DNA of 64,000 nt from Marinomonas profundimaris (GTDB lineage: Bacteria; Pseudomonadota; Gammaproteobacteria; Pseudomonadales; Marinomonadaceae): NCBI RefSeq assembly GCF_000508165.1, contig NZ_AYOZ01000045.1, forward strand, positions 124,001-188,000. The letters are read 5' to 3'. Position 1 is the stretch's first letter. Each line of letters begins with the position of its first letter. The translations under genes and the position numbers were made by a program. The notes beneath the pieces were generated by a model. It had not been told where the DNA came from. It saw only the letters and a list, made by a program, of their open reading frames with translations, and searched no databases. Shown here in pieces: positions 37,348 to 45,998 of this stretch.

Positions 37348-38202
37348 ATGAATCTCGACAAACCATCTCAAGACCAACTCATCAGCATTGTCCGTAGAGC
37401 AGGACAAGACATCGTCATGCCAAGCTTTCGTCAATTAAACTCAGGAGAGGTCGAAACAAAAAGCAGCCTAACCGACCTTGTCACCATTGCCGACAAAGCC
37501 AGCGAGGCCTTTATCACTGGCGAAATTCAGCGAGCGTTTCCAGACTGGGAGATCGTGGGAGAAGAAGCCGTCGCCGAAGACCCATCGACCACGGATAAAA
37601 TCGCCACCGCACAAACATGTGTGATTATCGATCCGATCGATGGTACGTGGAACTTCGCACATGGCTTATCAGATTTTGGAATTATTCTTGCCGTTGTCGT
37701 CGAAGGCATTACTCGATTTGGTTTACTTTACGATCCCGTTAATGATGACTGGGTTTACGCCAATCTAGGTGAAGGCGCGTTTTTCCAGCGCACCGCCATG
37801 AACGAAAAAGGCCAACACCAAACACCAAACCAAGCGCCCTTGCCTCTGCACATCACCGCAGAACCAGAATTAGACAAGCTCACTGGCATCATGTCGGTAA
37901 ACTCATACAAGGGGCAGAAAAAACAAGACTTTGCACTGAAAGCGTCTCGCTTTGTTCGCATCAACAACTTACCGTCTTGTCCTGCTTACCGACAAATTGC
38001 CCAAGGCCACTTCAACTTCAGCCTAACCTACAAACTGCTCCCGTGGGATCACGCCGCCGGCGTATTAGTTCACACCGAAGCGGGTGGAGTTTGTCGAACA
38101 CTCGACGGCCAAGAATACAGCCCAACCATGCTAGACGGCGAAATGCTCGCCGCTCAGTCAGATCAACAATGGCAAGCGCTGGCGGATTGGTTTAAGGAGT
38201 AA
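37348..38202 (+). CDS. inositol monophosphatase-family phosphatase
   Basis: A 284-residue member of the metal-dependent IMPase/SuhB/HisN superfamily. Metal ligands are visible in EIVGEEAV (first Glu), IIDPIDGTWNFAHG (DPIDGT core) and LPWDHAAGVLVHTEAGG (third Asp). The start at 37348 has AGGA 10 nt upstream; an in-frame ATG at 37288 has none. Homologues hydrolyse inositol phosphates, histidinol phosphate or PAP, and the sequence does not decide between these. The stop lies 10 nt from a repeat-bearing spacer. Confidence 0.85.
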   Translation: MNLDKPSQDQLISIVRRAGQDIVMPSFRQLNSGEVETKSSLTDLVTIADKASEAFITGEIQRAFPDWEIVGEEAVAEDPSTTDKIATAQTCVIIDPIDGTWNFAHGLSDFGIILAVVVEGITRFGLLYDPVNDDWVYANLGEGAFFQRTAMNEKGQHQTPNQAPLPLHITAEPELDKLTGIMSVNSYKGQKKQDFALKASRFVRINNLPSCPAYRQIAQGHFNFSLTYKLLPWDHAAGVLVHTEAGGVCRTLDGQEYSPTMLDGEMLAAQSDQQWQALADWFKE

Positions 38203-38212
38203 TGAACTTTAG

Positions 38213-38248
38213 CTCCTCCCCCTGCTAAGGGGGAGGCTGGGAGGGGGT
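38213..38248. repeat. 36-bp GC-rich REP-like element, copy 1
   Basis: A 36-bp unit starting CTCCTCCCCCTGCTAAG and containing a CCCCCT/AGGGGG stem followed by GGGAGGGGGT. It is identical to the copy at 38346-38381. This kind of element is a widespread intergenic palindromic repeat, not a coding sequence. Confidence 0.85.
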
Positions 38249-38279
38249 CAGCTCTGCAACCCATTTAACCCCACCCTAA

Positions 38280-38308
38280 CCCTCCCCTTCAAAGACACAA
38301 GGGGAGGG
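38280..38308. repeat. related inverted element between the two REP-like copies
   Basis: CCCTCCCCTT (38280-38289) pairs with AAGGGGAGGG (38299-38308) in a perfect 10-bp stem with a 9-nt loop, preceded by AACCCCACCCTAA. It looks like a divergent, inverted relative of the 36-bp units either side. Confidence 0.75.
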
Positions 38309-38345
38309 AACAAAACAATCACCTCCAGAAAAACAAACCAGCCTA

Positions 38346-38381
38346 CTCCTCCCCCTGCTAAGGGGGAGGCTGGGAGGGGGT
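38346..38381. repeat. 36-bp GC-rich REP-like element, copy 2
   Basis: Perfect 36-bp direct repeat of 38213-38248, 97 nt further on. Its right edge touches the end of the shifted reading frame of the small broken gene on the minus strand. Confidence 0.85.
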
Positions 38382-38399
38382 TAGCTCTTCTCTGTCTTT

Positions 38400-38575
38400 T
38401 TACTTTTTCTTGCTAACCTTCTTCGCGGCTTTGGCAAGGACTTCACTTTCCGCACGAGCGGCAGCGATGCGTTTGAATAGTTCATCAGGGTAATTTTTCT
38501 GGTCGCTTGAGCAATGGAGAAAAGAAAATCGTTATGACCTTGTAGAAAAGCAAAGTTAGATTGAGTGGTGGTCAT
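38400..38575 (-). pseudogene. small helical protein gene with probable one-base frameshift
   Basis: From the ATG at 38575 the frame reads MTTTQSNFAFLQGHNDFLF and on to residue 27 (ATRK), then turns into a low-quality basic tail ending at 38381. Adding one A to the A5 run (plus-strand T5 at 38494-38498) restores NYPDELFKRIAAARAES followed by a lysine-rich AAKK tail and a TAA at 38400-38402. This gives 58 residues with normal helical composition. Loss of one base from a homopolymer, or a sequencing error there, explains this best. The family is not recognised; the N-terminal part is faintly phasin-like. Confidence 0.6.
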
Positions 38576-38678
38576 TGCGTTCTAAAGTCCTTTTTCCGCT
38601 GAATGTCATCATCTTGAATTGTCAGTTTACCCTGACAATTCGAATTGCGGAATCCTTTCATTGTTATTGGGTGAATTA

Positions 38679-39578
38679 TTACCAAGGATGCTTAGCAAAG
38701 TAGCTGTCTAGATGATCAATCAAGGCGCGTACATTGGGTGATAGATGCTTTCTGGACGAATACAAAGCGTAGATTGTTAGGTCTTTGGGTTTCCACTCTG
38801 GCAAGACATGGCACAGGCTGCCATCCTTAATGTAACGATTGGCTAAATACGTGGGTTGTAAGCACACACCCATGCCATTCAATGTAGCATGCAAAAGCGC
38901 CGTCGCTTCGTTAATACTTAAGCGACAGTCCAAAGAGACCGATTCAAACTGGTCATGCTGAGATAGATGCCAGATGTGACGCGCCAAGTTTTTATAGCCC
39001 AAGCAATCGTGGTTTATTAGGTCTTGCGGATGCTGAATATCACCGATCGTTTGTCGTACTTTTTCAAGGTAAATCGGAGACGCTACCAACACGGATTCAC
39101 AAACTGCGATGGGCTTACCGATTAAGGAAGGATCGGGATTCGAGGCAATTCGTATCGCAAGGTCGATGCTTTTTTCGGTTAAATCGGCGGCACTGTCTTC
39201 TAAATCTATATCGATATGAACGTTAGGATGTTGATCCATAAAGTCCTGAATGGCGGGCATGAGTTGGGAAAAACCAAACGACATGCTGGACGTGATTCGA
39301 ACCACACCAGACAATTCATCACTGGTATTGACCAAAGATATAAAATCATCGGCTTGCTCCAACCAAAGTTCGACGTCTTTTAAGCAGGCTTCACCCGCGC
39401 TGGTCAGTGATATTTTTCGTGTTGTGCGATGCAACAAACGAATCTTTAACCAATCCTCCATTGTTTCTATATAACGCGTCACCATTGGTCGTGACATATT
39501 CAAACGATCCGCAGTTCGAGAAAAACTACGCGATTGCACAACATCAATAAACACCTTGGCCGCCGTCACTCTGTCCAT
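38679..39578 (-). CDS. LysR-family transcriptional regulator
   Basis: A 299-residue LysR protein with N-terminal winged helix (FIDVVQSRSFSRTADRLNMSRPMVTRYIETMEDWLKIRLLHRTTRKISLT in family order) and an effector domain of the AaeR/DsdC-like type (VRITSSMSFGFSQLMPAIQDFMDQHPNV). The recognition helix has MSRPMVTRY rather than the common LSQPALS. The start at 39578 follows GGGTG; earlier in-frame starts at 39590 and 39614 have no ribosome-binding site. It is divergent from the MBL-fold/DsbA pair and is probably their regulator. Confidence 0.87.
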   Translation of the reverse strand: MDRVTAAKVFIDVVQSRSFSRTADRLNMSRPMVTRYIETMEDWLKIRLLHRTTRKISLTSAGEACLKDVELWLEQADDFISLVNTSDELSGVVRITSSMSFGFSQLMPAIQDFMDQHPNVHIDIDLEDSAADLTEKSIDLAIRIASNPDPSLIGKPIAVCESVLVASPIYLEKVRQTIGDIQHPQDLINHDCLGYKNLARHIWHLSQHDQFESVSLDCRLSINEATALLHATLNGMGVCLQPTYLANRYIKDGSLCHVLPEWKPKDLTIYALYSSRKHLSPNVRALIDHLDSYFAKHPW

Positions 39579-39699
39579 AATTTCACCCATCAACTTGCAC
39601 GATATAAGAAACAATCATGCTCATTTTTGTGTATTTTTCCGAGCACGTCAATTCTCTATTATGGCCACATCAACACAACATTCACTCTAGGAGAATATA

Positions 39700-40566
39700 A
39701 TGAAAAAACTGATTACCTTAGCAGCTTCCGCTCTTATTGCTCATTCTGCTTTTGCAGCAGACACTAAACCTTTGACGCTAGATGTATACAACGCAGCGTC
39801 TGGTAGCTTTGGTGTTACTTCTACTTTGGTTTATGGTGAAACAGAAGCCATGGTTGTTGATGCAGGATTTACCAAAGCCGATGCACTGCGCATTGCCGCT
39901 AAAGTATTGGATTCTAAAAAAGAACTAAAAACGATCTTTATTAGCCAAGCGGATCCTGACTATTACTTTGGTGCCGAAACTTTGCATGAACTCTTCCCAA
40001 AAGCGGAGATCATAACCACACCGGCGGTTCAAAAAGTGATTGAAAAGAAAATGGCGGGCAAAGTCGGATTTTGGGGCCCTCAAATGGGTGCTAATGCACC
40101 TGTAAGCCCTATCGTTCCAACGGCTTATACTAAGTCCACTTTAATGGTTGATGGTCAGACGATTGAGATTCGCGGCACTGAAGGTATTTTGGCGCACCGT
40201 CCTTACCTTTGGATTCCATCAAACAAAGCGATTTTAGGGAACGTGGCTGTATTCGGTAATATGCATTTGTGGATGGCCGATGCGCAGTCTGATGAGTCTC
40301 AAGAAGCTTGGAAAACACAGTTGCAAGAAATGCTCGACCTTAAACCAACCACGGTTGTTCCTGGTCATATGACACAAGGTACAGCGTTAACCGCAGACAA
40401 TATTGCGTTCTCACTTGATTACATCAAAGCTTTCCAACAAGCAAAAACGAACAGCAAAAACAGCGCAGAATTTATTAAAACAATGACGGCGAAATACCCA
40501 AATGCACAAGGTGCTTTGAACCTAAACATCGCAGCGAAAGTCCATAAAGGTGAAATGGCATGGTAA
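39700..40566 (+). CDS. secreted MBL-fold protein with substituted metal motif
   Basis: A 288-residue periplasmic or exported protein. The signal peptide is residues 1-20, ending SAFA. It has the metallo-beta-lactamase fold (VYGETEAMVVDAGF, later VVPGHMTQG). The usual zinc motif HxHxDH appears as SQADPDYYFG, so the first two His and the last His are Gln, Asp and Tyr. The PGH histidine is kept. The protein therefore binds metal differently or not at all. It overlaps the DsbA-like gene by 7 nt, so the two are co-translated. Enzymatic activity cannot be assumed. Confidence 0.78.
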   Translation: MKKLITLAASALIAHSAFAADTKPLTLDVYNAASGSFGVTSTLVYGETEAMVVDAGFTKADALRIAAKVLDSKKELKTIFISQADPDYYFGAETLHELFPKAEIITTPAVQKVIEKKMAGKVGFWGPQMGANAPVSPIVPTAYTKSTLMVDGQTIEIRGTEGILAHRPYLWIPSNKAILGNVAVFGNMHLWMADAQSDESQEAWKTQLQEMLDLKPTTVVPGHMTQGTALTADNIAFSLDYIKAFQQAKTNSKNSAEFIKTMTAKYPNAQGALNLNIAAKVHKGEMAW

Positions 40567-41180
40567 AGGTCCATTATTTCTTCGACCCTATGTGTGGCTG
40601 GTGTTATGGTGCATCGTCTTTAATTAAAACTCTGGCTGAAATGCCTGGATTCGAGATGACTTATCACCCTGGTGGCATGATTCCAAAACGGGCGATTGAT
40701 CCGTCTTTCAGACAGCATATTTTGCAGGCTGACAGTCAAATTGCCACGATGACAAAGGCCAAGTTTGGCGAGGTGTATAAAGCCAGAGTGGCAAGCAGCG
40801 GTGAGTTTGTTATCGATTCTTACTTACCAACTCAAGCATTTATGGTGGGTATTGAGATGGGGATCGAACCACATGTCATGCTAAAAGCCATTCAATTGGC
40901 GCATTACCAAGACGGTAAAGCACTGGATAAACCAGAAGCGTTAAAAGCATTGGCTGTTTCGTTAGGTCTTGATGAAGCAACATGGACAGAAAAAATGGCA
41001 GGTGCTGAACCTGCCATGATGAAAGTAATAGAAGACAGCCAGACGTTAATGGATCAGTTACAAGTAAACGGTTTTCCAACGCTGATCATGGAAAAAGATG
41101 GCCAGTTAATCCGCTTACCTCACAGTACTTACTACGGCAAGCCGATTGAATGGAAGGCGCATTTAACTTCTTTGATTTAA
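40560..41180 (+). CDS. DsbA/FrnE-family thioredoxin-fold protein
   Basis: A 206-residue protein with VHYFFDPMCGWCYGASSLIK, where CGWC is a redox-active thioredoxin motif. The cis-proline loop is VNGFPTLIM. There is no signal peptide, so like FrnE it probably acts in the cytoplasm. Its start overlaps the end of the MBL-fold gene by 7 nt. Role in the pair is unknown; oxidative-stress or disulfide isomerase activity is a family-level guess. Confidence 0.87.
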   Translation: MVKVHYFFDPMCGWCYGASSLIKTLAEMPGFEMTYHPGGMIPKRAIDPSFRQHILQADSQIATMTKAKFGEVYKARVASSGEFVIDSYLPTQAFMVGIEMGIEPHVMLKAIQLAHYQDGKALDKPEALKALAVSLGLDEATWTEKMAGAEPAMMKVIEDSQTLMDQLQVNGFPTLIMEKDGQLIRLPHSTYYGKPIEWKAHLTSLI

Positions 41181-41189
41181 CTTCTTTGA
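41162..41189. repeat. 14-bp tandem duplication over the dsbA-like stop
   Basis: TTTAACTTCTTTGA occurs twice in tandem (41162-41175 and 41176-41189). The TAA stop at 41178-41180 lies in the second copy. Removing one copy would leave the same C-terminus ending in TAG, so the duplication is neutral to the protein. Confidence 0.8.
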
Positions 41190-41231
41190 TTTAGCTGCCT
41201 TGATTAAACTTAAGACGCTATAGGTTATGAC

Positions 41232-41262
41232 ACCCCAGCCGTTGGACAACCAACACTGGGGT
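41232..41262. terminator. hairpin between convergent dsbA-like and lpxR-like genes
   Basis: ACCCCAG / CTGGGGT encloses a second stem GTTGG / CCAAC with an ACAA loop. It lies between convergent stops (41180 and 41280). The T-tract is poor, so termination strength is uncertain. Confidence 0.65.
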
Positions 41263-41279
41263 TATAAAGTCAGATTCAA

Positions 41280-42299
41280 TTACAACGCCCACGCAAAGGT
41301 TAACGTGCCGTAGCGTGTAAACTTGTCTATTTCACGGTCACGTTCGTCGCCATTAATGCTAAAGGGAGAATTAATCGCAAACGCAAGAGACGATTCGCCC
41401 CACGAATAGCTCAAGCCGGAAGAGAACATATTATGACTGCGGTCATAATCGACTGATTGACTGTTGCGGAATGTATTACCATCCATGAAAATTTGGTTGA
41501 AGTCGTAATTAAACAAAACCCCTGCAAACACAAACCAACCATGATCGATTGCAATGGGATTCGAAATGCGCGAGCCAGACAACAATACACTGGCGTAAGA
41601 GTTTTCCATCCGCTGACCATAACGTAAAACAGCCCCTGCATTCACACCACTTTTGATCGTGCCGACATCCACACTTGCACCCAGTAATAGATCCATTCGC
41701 TCGCTATCAGAGACCCAAGAGCGCCATGTTCTACTGCGGGAAATCATAAAAACAGGTTCATTTTTTAATTGTGTGTCCCAACCTTTTGGGTCTTGAGCAC
41801 CAATAATTTTATGAATGGTTTTTTGTGTTTGTTTACCTAAAGCCCAAGGTCCAACCATTCCCAGCGTGGTACTTAATCTATCGGCATGATCCGGGCCAAT
41901 CGAAATATAAGTATTGGTATAGCTTAATAGTCCTGCGTAAGGAAGAGAGCCCTCAGGCGGATGGGACACCGTCAAATCACTGGGTGTCATCAAAGATTGA
42001 CCAATGCTATTCACCTTAATGGTCACAAGCGCAGGTGTATCCGGCATGCTCCACATAAAAGGTTTTACCCAAACATCAGGGTCTGGCTCAAAACTGGGCG
42101 TGTCATCGATGCTATAAATAGAAACATTAATGCCATTGGTATAGCCATTATCTTCATTCACAAAGAAGTCATTATCTAACGTGGCGGACATCCATTGATC
42201 TTCGGCAAACACAGTGCCCGTAAACAATACAAGCAGCACAAATGCGTATTTATTCAACCCCGTTGCTCTGAATTTCCAACCTTTGTTAACTTGCGTCAT
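41280..42299 (-). CDS. lipid A deacylase LpxR-family outer-membrane protein
   Basis: A 339-residue outer-membrane beta-barrel of the LpxR (DUF2219) family. A signal peptide (about residues 12-32, ending VFAE) is followed by the signature LDNDFFVNEDNGYTNGINVSIYS, where the N-D-x-F and YTNG segments hold active-site and calcium-binding residues of LpxR. The C-terminus ends in an aromatic-rich strand (YGTLTFAWAL). LpxR removes the 3'-acyloxyacyl group of lipid A. The start at 42299 has AAGG 6 nt upstream. It is monocistronic. Confidence 0.85.
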   Translation of the reverse strand: MTQVNKGWKFRATGLNKYAFVLLVLFTGTVFAEDQWMSATLDNDFFVNEDNGYTNGINVSIYSIDDTPSFEPDPDVWVKPFMWSMPDTPALVTIKVNSIGQSLMTPSDLTVSHPPEGSLPYAGLLSYTNTYISIGPDHADRLSTTLGMVGPWALGKQTQKTIHKIIGAQDPKGWDTQLKNEPVFMISRSRTWRSWVSDSERMDLLLGASVDVGTIKSGVNAGAVLRYGQRMENSYASVLLSGSRISNPIAIDHGWFVFAGVLFNYDFNQIFMDGNTFRNSQSVDYDRSHNMFSSGLSYSWGESSLAFAINSPFSINGDERDREIDKFTRYGTLTFAWAL

Positions 42300-42498
42300 C
42301 TTCAACCTTTTGTCTTATCTACCTATTTGAACAGCAAATAGCTGCCGCCATTATAAAGTAGTCGCCTCTTAAAACATGAAGTACATAACATATATAACCT
42401 AGGTGAATTTGATGGCACTTTATGGAAAAAGTTCTACGCTGCAGCCAGTTTTGTGCAAAAAAAACTCATTCGTTCTTCATGCCAAAAACAAGACATAA

Positions 42499-42535
42499 AA
42501 AAACCACTACAGAGCAGGCTCGTGCAGTGGTTTTT
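42499..42535. terminator. intrinsic terminator, ato operon end
   Basis: AAAAACCACT pairs with AGTGGTTTTT, with an inner GAGC/GCTC stem. A/T runs on both sides permit bidirectional use. It lies 42 nt beyond the atoE stop. Confidence 0.85.
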
Positions 42536-42576
42536 CTAGTAATAAGCCACCATTTGATGGTCACTTCATACCGGTA

Positions 42577-43950
42577 TTAGAAGATCAAAAAGCCCAATGA
42601 AATGATCACGCCTGAACCGATCAACGCCATCAAGCAATAGCCCATCACGTCTTTCGCACCCAGTCCTGCAATCGCAAGCGCTGGCAATGCCCAGAAAGGT
42701 TGAATCATGTTCGTCCACGCGTCGCCCCATGCAATGGCCATGGCAGTTTTCGCCGCATCCACACCAAGCGCAGCACCAGCAGGCATCATGATTGGCGCTT
42801 GAACCGCCCATTGACCACCACCAGAAGGCACGAAGAAGTTAACAATACCCGCACTCAAAAAAGTAAAGATAGGGAATGTTGTTTCGTTTGAAATAGACAC
42901 AAACGCTTGAGAAATCACTCCTGCAAGCGACGCACCAGAATCGCCTGTTGCCGTCATCATGCCCATGATTCCTGCATAAAACGGGAATTGAAGCAAAATG
43001 CCAGAACAGTTACGCGCGCCTTGAGAAATCGAATTCAACAGGCTCTTTGGTGTTCCGTGTAGCAAAATAGCCGAGAACAAGAATGTGAAGTTAACAATAT
43101 TCAAGTTTAGCGCGAAGCCATTCGTCACAAAGTAATAAATGATGTATGCAAAGCCCATCACACCCAATGCCAACGACAAAGTACGGCTATTTTCAAGACG
43201 TTCTGCTGGTGTCATATCGGCTTTGTTAGGCGTTTCGACAACACTCTCTTCCAGCAATGACGCGTCAATCGTGATGGTGTCTTGCGGAGCAGGATGCATC
43301 AAACGATTCAATAACGGAATCGCGACTAACATCACCGCAAGAATCGTCAAGTTCATTGGTGAGAAAATCGTTTCTGACGTAGGAATCGCCGCCGTGACAG
43401 CGCCGTTTGTCACGACTTCAATATTCTTACCGCCTGCAATAGACAACGGAATAGAGCCTGAAAGGCCACCATGCCAAAATAAGAAACCACTGTAAGCTGA
43501 TGCGATCAATAAGCGGTAATCCACACCTTGTACACGCGCCGCAATTTCACGAGCAAAAATAGCGCCTACAACCAAACCAAAACCCCAGTTAACCCAACAC
43601 GCCATCGCGCTGATAACAGTCACCAAAATAATGGCTTGGCCTGGTGTTTTTGCCACACCGGCCAACATAGCCAATTTACTTTTAAACGCCGGTGCACTCG
43701 CCATAGCATGGCCCGTCACAACCACCATTGCCATCTGCATCGAAAAGCTGAGCAATTTCCAAAAACCACCAGCCCATGCATTTACAACCTGCATTGGCCC
43801 TTGACCGGTGCTAGGCATAACAAACAAGAACACCACAAAGGTTAAAATGATTGCAAATATGAATGGATCAGGGAGGTAACGCTGTAACAGCGCCACGAAG
43901 AATTGGCTTATTTTTTGTAAACCGGTTTGCTTTTGTTCGAGAGTGTTCAT
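42577..43950 (-). CDS. atoE: short-chain fatty acid transporter AtoE
   Basis: A 457-residue inner-membrane permease of the AtoE family (TIGR00366 type) with about 10-12 hydrophobic segments. Family stretches include YLPDPFIFAIILTFVVFLF, WGFGLVVGAIFARE and FFVPSGGGQWAVQAPIMMPA. It takes up butyrate, acetoacetate and similar acids for the CoA-transferase encoded in the same operon. The start at 43950 has AGGA 7 nt upstream; the preceding TTG is not supported. It is last of four ato genes. Confidence 0.92.
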   Translation of the reverse strand: MNTLEQKQTGLQKISQFFVALLQRYLPDPFIFAIILTFVVFLFVMPSTGQGPMQVVNAWAGGFWKLLSFSMQMAMVVVTGHAMASAPAFKSKLAMLAGVAKTPGQAIILVTVISAMACWVNWGFGLVVGAIFAREIAARVQGVDYRLLIASAYSGFLFWHGGLSGSIPLSIAGGKNIEVVTNGAVTAAIPTSETIFSPMNLTILAVMLVAIPLLNRLMHPAPQDTITIDASLLEESVVETPNKADMTPAERLENSRTLSLALGVMGFAYIIYYFVTNGFALNLNIVNFTFLFSAILLHGTPKSLLNSISQGARNCSGILLQFPFYAGIMGMMTATGDSGASLAGVISQAFVSISNETTFPIFTFLSAGIVNFFVPSGGGQWAVQAPIMMPAGAALGVDAAKTAMAIAWGDAWTNMIQPFWALPALAIAGLGAKDVMGYCLMALIGSGVIISLGFLIF

Positions 43951-44086
43951 CAATTTATCCTATTATTATATTTATATTTTATTAGTGCTTTTTATCTTTT
44001 TATTACATGAAAAAGCTGAAGATGACCTTAGAAAAGTCCCTTCAGCTAGAACGCTTTTTTACCGTACCTTTGTCTTATGACCAGCG

Positions 44087-45262
44087 TTAACGAGACACCA
44101 ACATCGCCACGCCCATTCCGCCGCCAATACACAGCGTCGCCAAGCCTTTTTTCACGTCTTGTCGTTGCATTTCATGAAGCAAAGTCACCAAAATACGACA
44201 ACCCGATGCGCCGATAGGATGACCAAGCGCCACCGCACCACCATTCACATTGACTTTACTGCTGTCCAAACCGAGCTCTTTGTTTACACACAAAGCCTGA
44301 ACCGCAAACGCTTCATTGGCTTCAATAAGGTCTAAATCATCCACTTGCCAATTGACTTTCTTAAGCGCTTTTTGTGTCGCTGAAATAGGACCCGTACCCA
44401 TAATTTCTGGATCAACCCCCGCCGCACTCGCCGCTTCAATGACCGCCAAAATAGGCAAACCTAAACGCTTCGCCTCCACATCAGATGTCACAATCACCAT
44501 CGCGGCACCATCGTTTAACGTCGATGCGTTGCCTGCTGTCACCGTGCCTTCTTTTGCAAACGCTGGGCGCAATTTCGAAAGGGATTCCGCACTGGTATTA
44601 GGGCGAATTTGCTCATCCGCCACCACGATCACTGGGTCGCCTTTGCGCTGAGGAACGGCAATAGGAAGAATCTCTTCAACAAAACGACCCGCCGACTGTG
44701 CTTGCGTAGCCTTTTGCTGCGAGTTCGCCGCAAAAATATCTTGTTCTTGGCGACTAATGTCCCAACGAGACGCAATATTTTCCGCCGTTTGACCCATGTG
44801 ATAATCGTTAAACGCATCCCACAAGCCATCGGTTACCATAGAATCCAATAATTCCCAGTTGCCCATTTTCTTGCCAGAACGACTGTTCGGTAACACATGA
44901 GCGGCTTGACTCATGCTTTCTTGCCCGCCAGCCACAACCATATTGGCATCACCGTTCAGCACGGCTTGCGCCGCCAACTGCACGGCTTTCAAACCCGAAC
45001 CACACACTTTATTGATGGTCATCGCCGACACTTTTTTCGGTAATCCAGAATGAATCGCCGTTTGACGTGCAGGGTTCTGGCCACAACCCGCCGCCAGCAC
45101 TTGGCCTAAAATCACTTCATCAATCTGGTCTTTCAATAACGGTTGTTTAGCCAAGATGCCAGACAATAATTGAGTACCCAATTGCACCGCACTCAGGGAA
45201 GACAAAGCACCGTTAAAGGTACCAATGGGCGTTCTTGCAGCAGCAACAATGACAGCTTTCAT
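44087..45262 (-). CDS. atoB: acetyl-CoA C-acetyltransferase (thiolase)
   Basis: A 391-residue biosynthetic/degradative thiolase. The acyl-accepting cysteine is in NKVCGSGLKAVQLA (about residue 87), the histidine in VALGHPIGASGCRI, and the second cysteine in TLCIGGGMGVAM. It splits acetoacetyl-CoA to two acetyl-CoA. It follows atoA after a 47-nt gap and precedes atoE on the same strand. Length and motifs match AtoB closely. Confidence 0.94.
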   Translation of the reverse strand: MKAVIVAAARTPIGTFNGALSSLSAVQLGTQLLSGILAKQPLLKDQIDEVILGQVLAAGCGQNPARQTAIHSGLPKKVSAMTINKVCGSGLKAVQLAAQAVLNGDANMVVAGGQESMSQAAHVLPNSRSGKKMGNWELLDSMVTDGLWDAFNDYHMGQTAENIASRWDISRQEQDIFAANSQQKATQAQSAGRFVEEILPIAVPQRKGDPVIVVADEQIRPNTSAESLSKLRPAFAKEGTVTAGNASTLNDGAAMVIVTSDVEAKRLGLPILAVIEAASAAGVDPEIMGTGPISATQKALKKVNWQVDDLDLIEANEAFAVQALCVNKELGLDSSKVNVNGGAVALGHPIGASGCRILVTLLHEMQRQDVKKGLATLCIGGGMGVAMLVSR

Positions 45263-45309
45263 TCGATCGGCTCCTCGATTTTTAAATCAATGTATTATTC
45301 TAATGTAGA

Positions 45310-45969
45310 TTAAGCGAAAACCATTTCAGGCACATGATCTGGTACAACCAGCTTGCCTTGGGTTTTCTCAATGATCTCTTCGATGGACACGCCCGGTGCT
45401 CTTTCTTTTAGCACAAATGCGCCGTCTTCTATTTCTAGCCACGCCAAATCTGTCAGCACTTTCTTAATACAGCCCTTGCCCGTCAGCGGCAAACTGCAAT
45501 TGGATAACAATTTAGACTCACCCGTTTTCGACGCGTGCGTCATGGTGACAATAATATTGTCTGCACCCGCAACCAAATCCATCGCACCGCCCATGCCTTT
45601 CACCAACTTATTGGGAATCATCCACGACGCAATGTTGCCATTTACATCCACTTCGAACGCACCCAACACAGTTAAATCCACATGACCGCCGCGGATCATC
45701 GCGAACGATTCCGCCGATGAAAAAATAGACGCGCCTTTGACCGTCGTCACCGTTTGTTTGCCTGCGTTGATCATGTCGGCGTCGATGGTTTCTTCCGTCG
45801 GAAATTCGCCCATGCCAAGCAAACCGTTTTCAGATTGCAGCATGACATCCATGTTTTGAGGGACGTAATTGGCGACTAAAGTGGGAATACCAATGCCTAA
45901 ATTGACGTAAAAACCGTCTTGTAATTCTTGGGCGACACGCTGCGCCATTTGCTCTCTTGTCAGTGCCAT
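45310..45969 (-). CDS. atoA: acetoacetyl-CoA transferase beta subunit
   Basis: A 219-residue beta subunit of 3-oxoacid CoA-transferase. YVNLGIGIPTLVANYV is followed by LQSENGLLGMGEFP, where the Glu of SENG is the covalent catalytic residue. GGHVDLTVLGAFEVDVNGNIASW is also typical. It pairs with the alpha subunit encoded 29 nt upstream to move CoA from acetyl-CoA to acetoacetate or short fatty acids. Confidence 0.94.
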   Translation of the reverse strand: MALTREQMAQRVAQELQDGFYVNLGIGIPTLVANYVPQNMDVMLQSENGLLGMGEFPTEETIDADMINAGKQTVTTVKGASIFSSAESFAMIRGGHVDLTVLGAFEVDVNGNIASWMIPNKLVKGMGGAMDLVAGADNIIVTMTHASKTGESKLLSNCSLPLTGKGCIKKVLTDLAWLEIEDGAFVLKERAPGVSIEEIIEKTQGKLVVPDHVPEMVFA

Positions 45970-45998
45970 TTCAAACCTCTTTTTTTTATTTTTTTGTC

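Noticed and set aside
38213-38381. Possible CRISPR array from the 36-bp repeats
   Set aside because: Only two copies, the 97-nt interval is far too long for a spacer and contains a related hairpin, and no cas gene is near.
38381-38575. Programmed -1 frameshift at the A5 run
   Set aside because: The site is AGA-AAA-ATT and does not form an X-XXY-YYZ slippery heptamer in the right phase; no stimulatory structure is evident, so a lost base is simpler.
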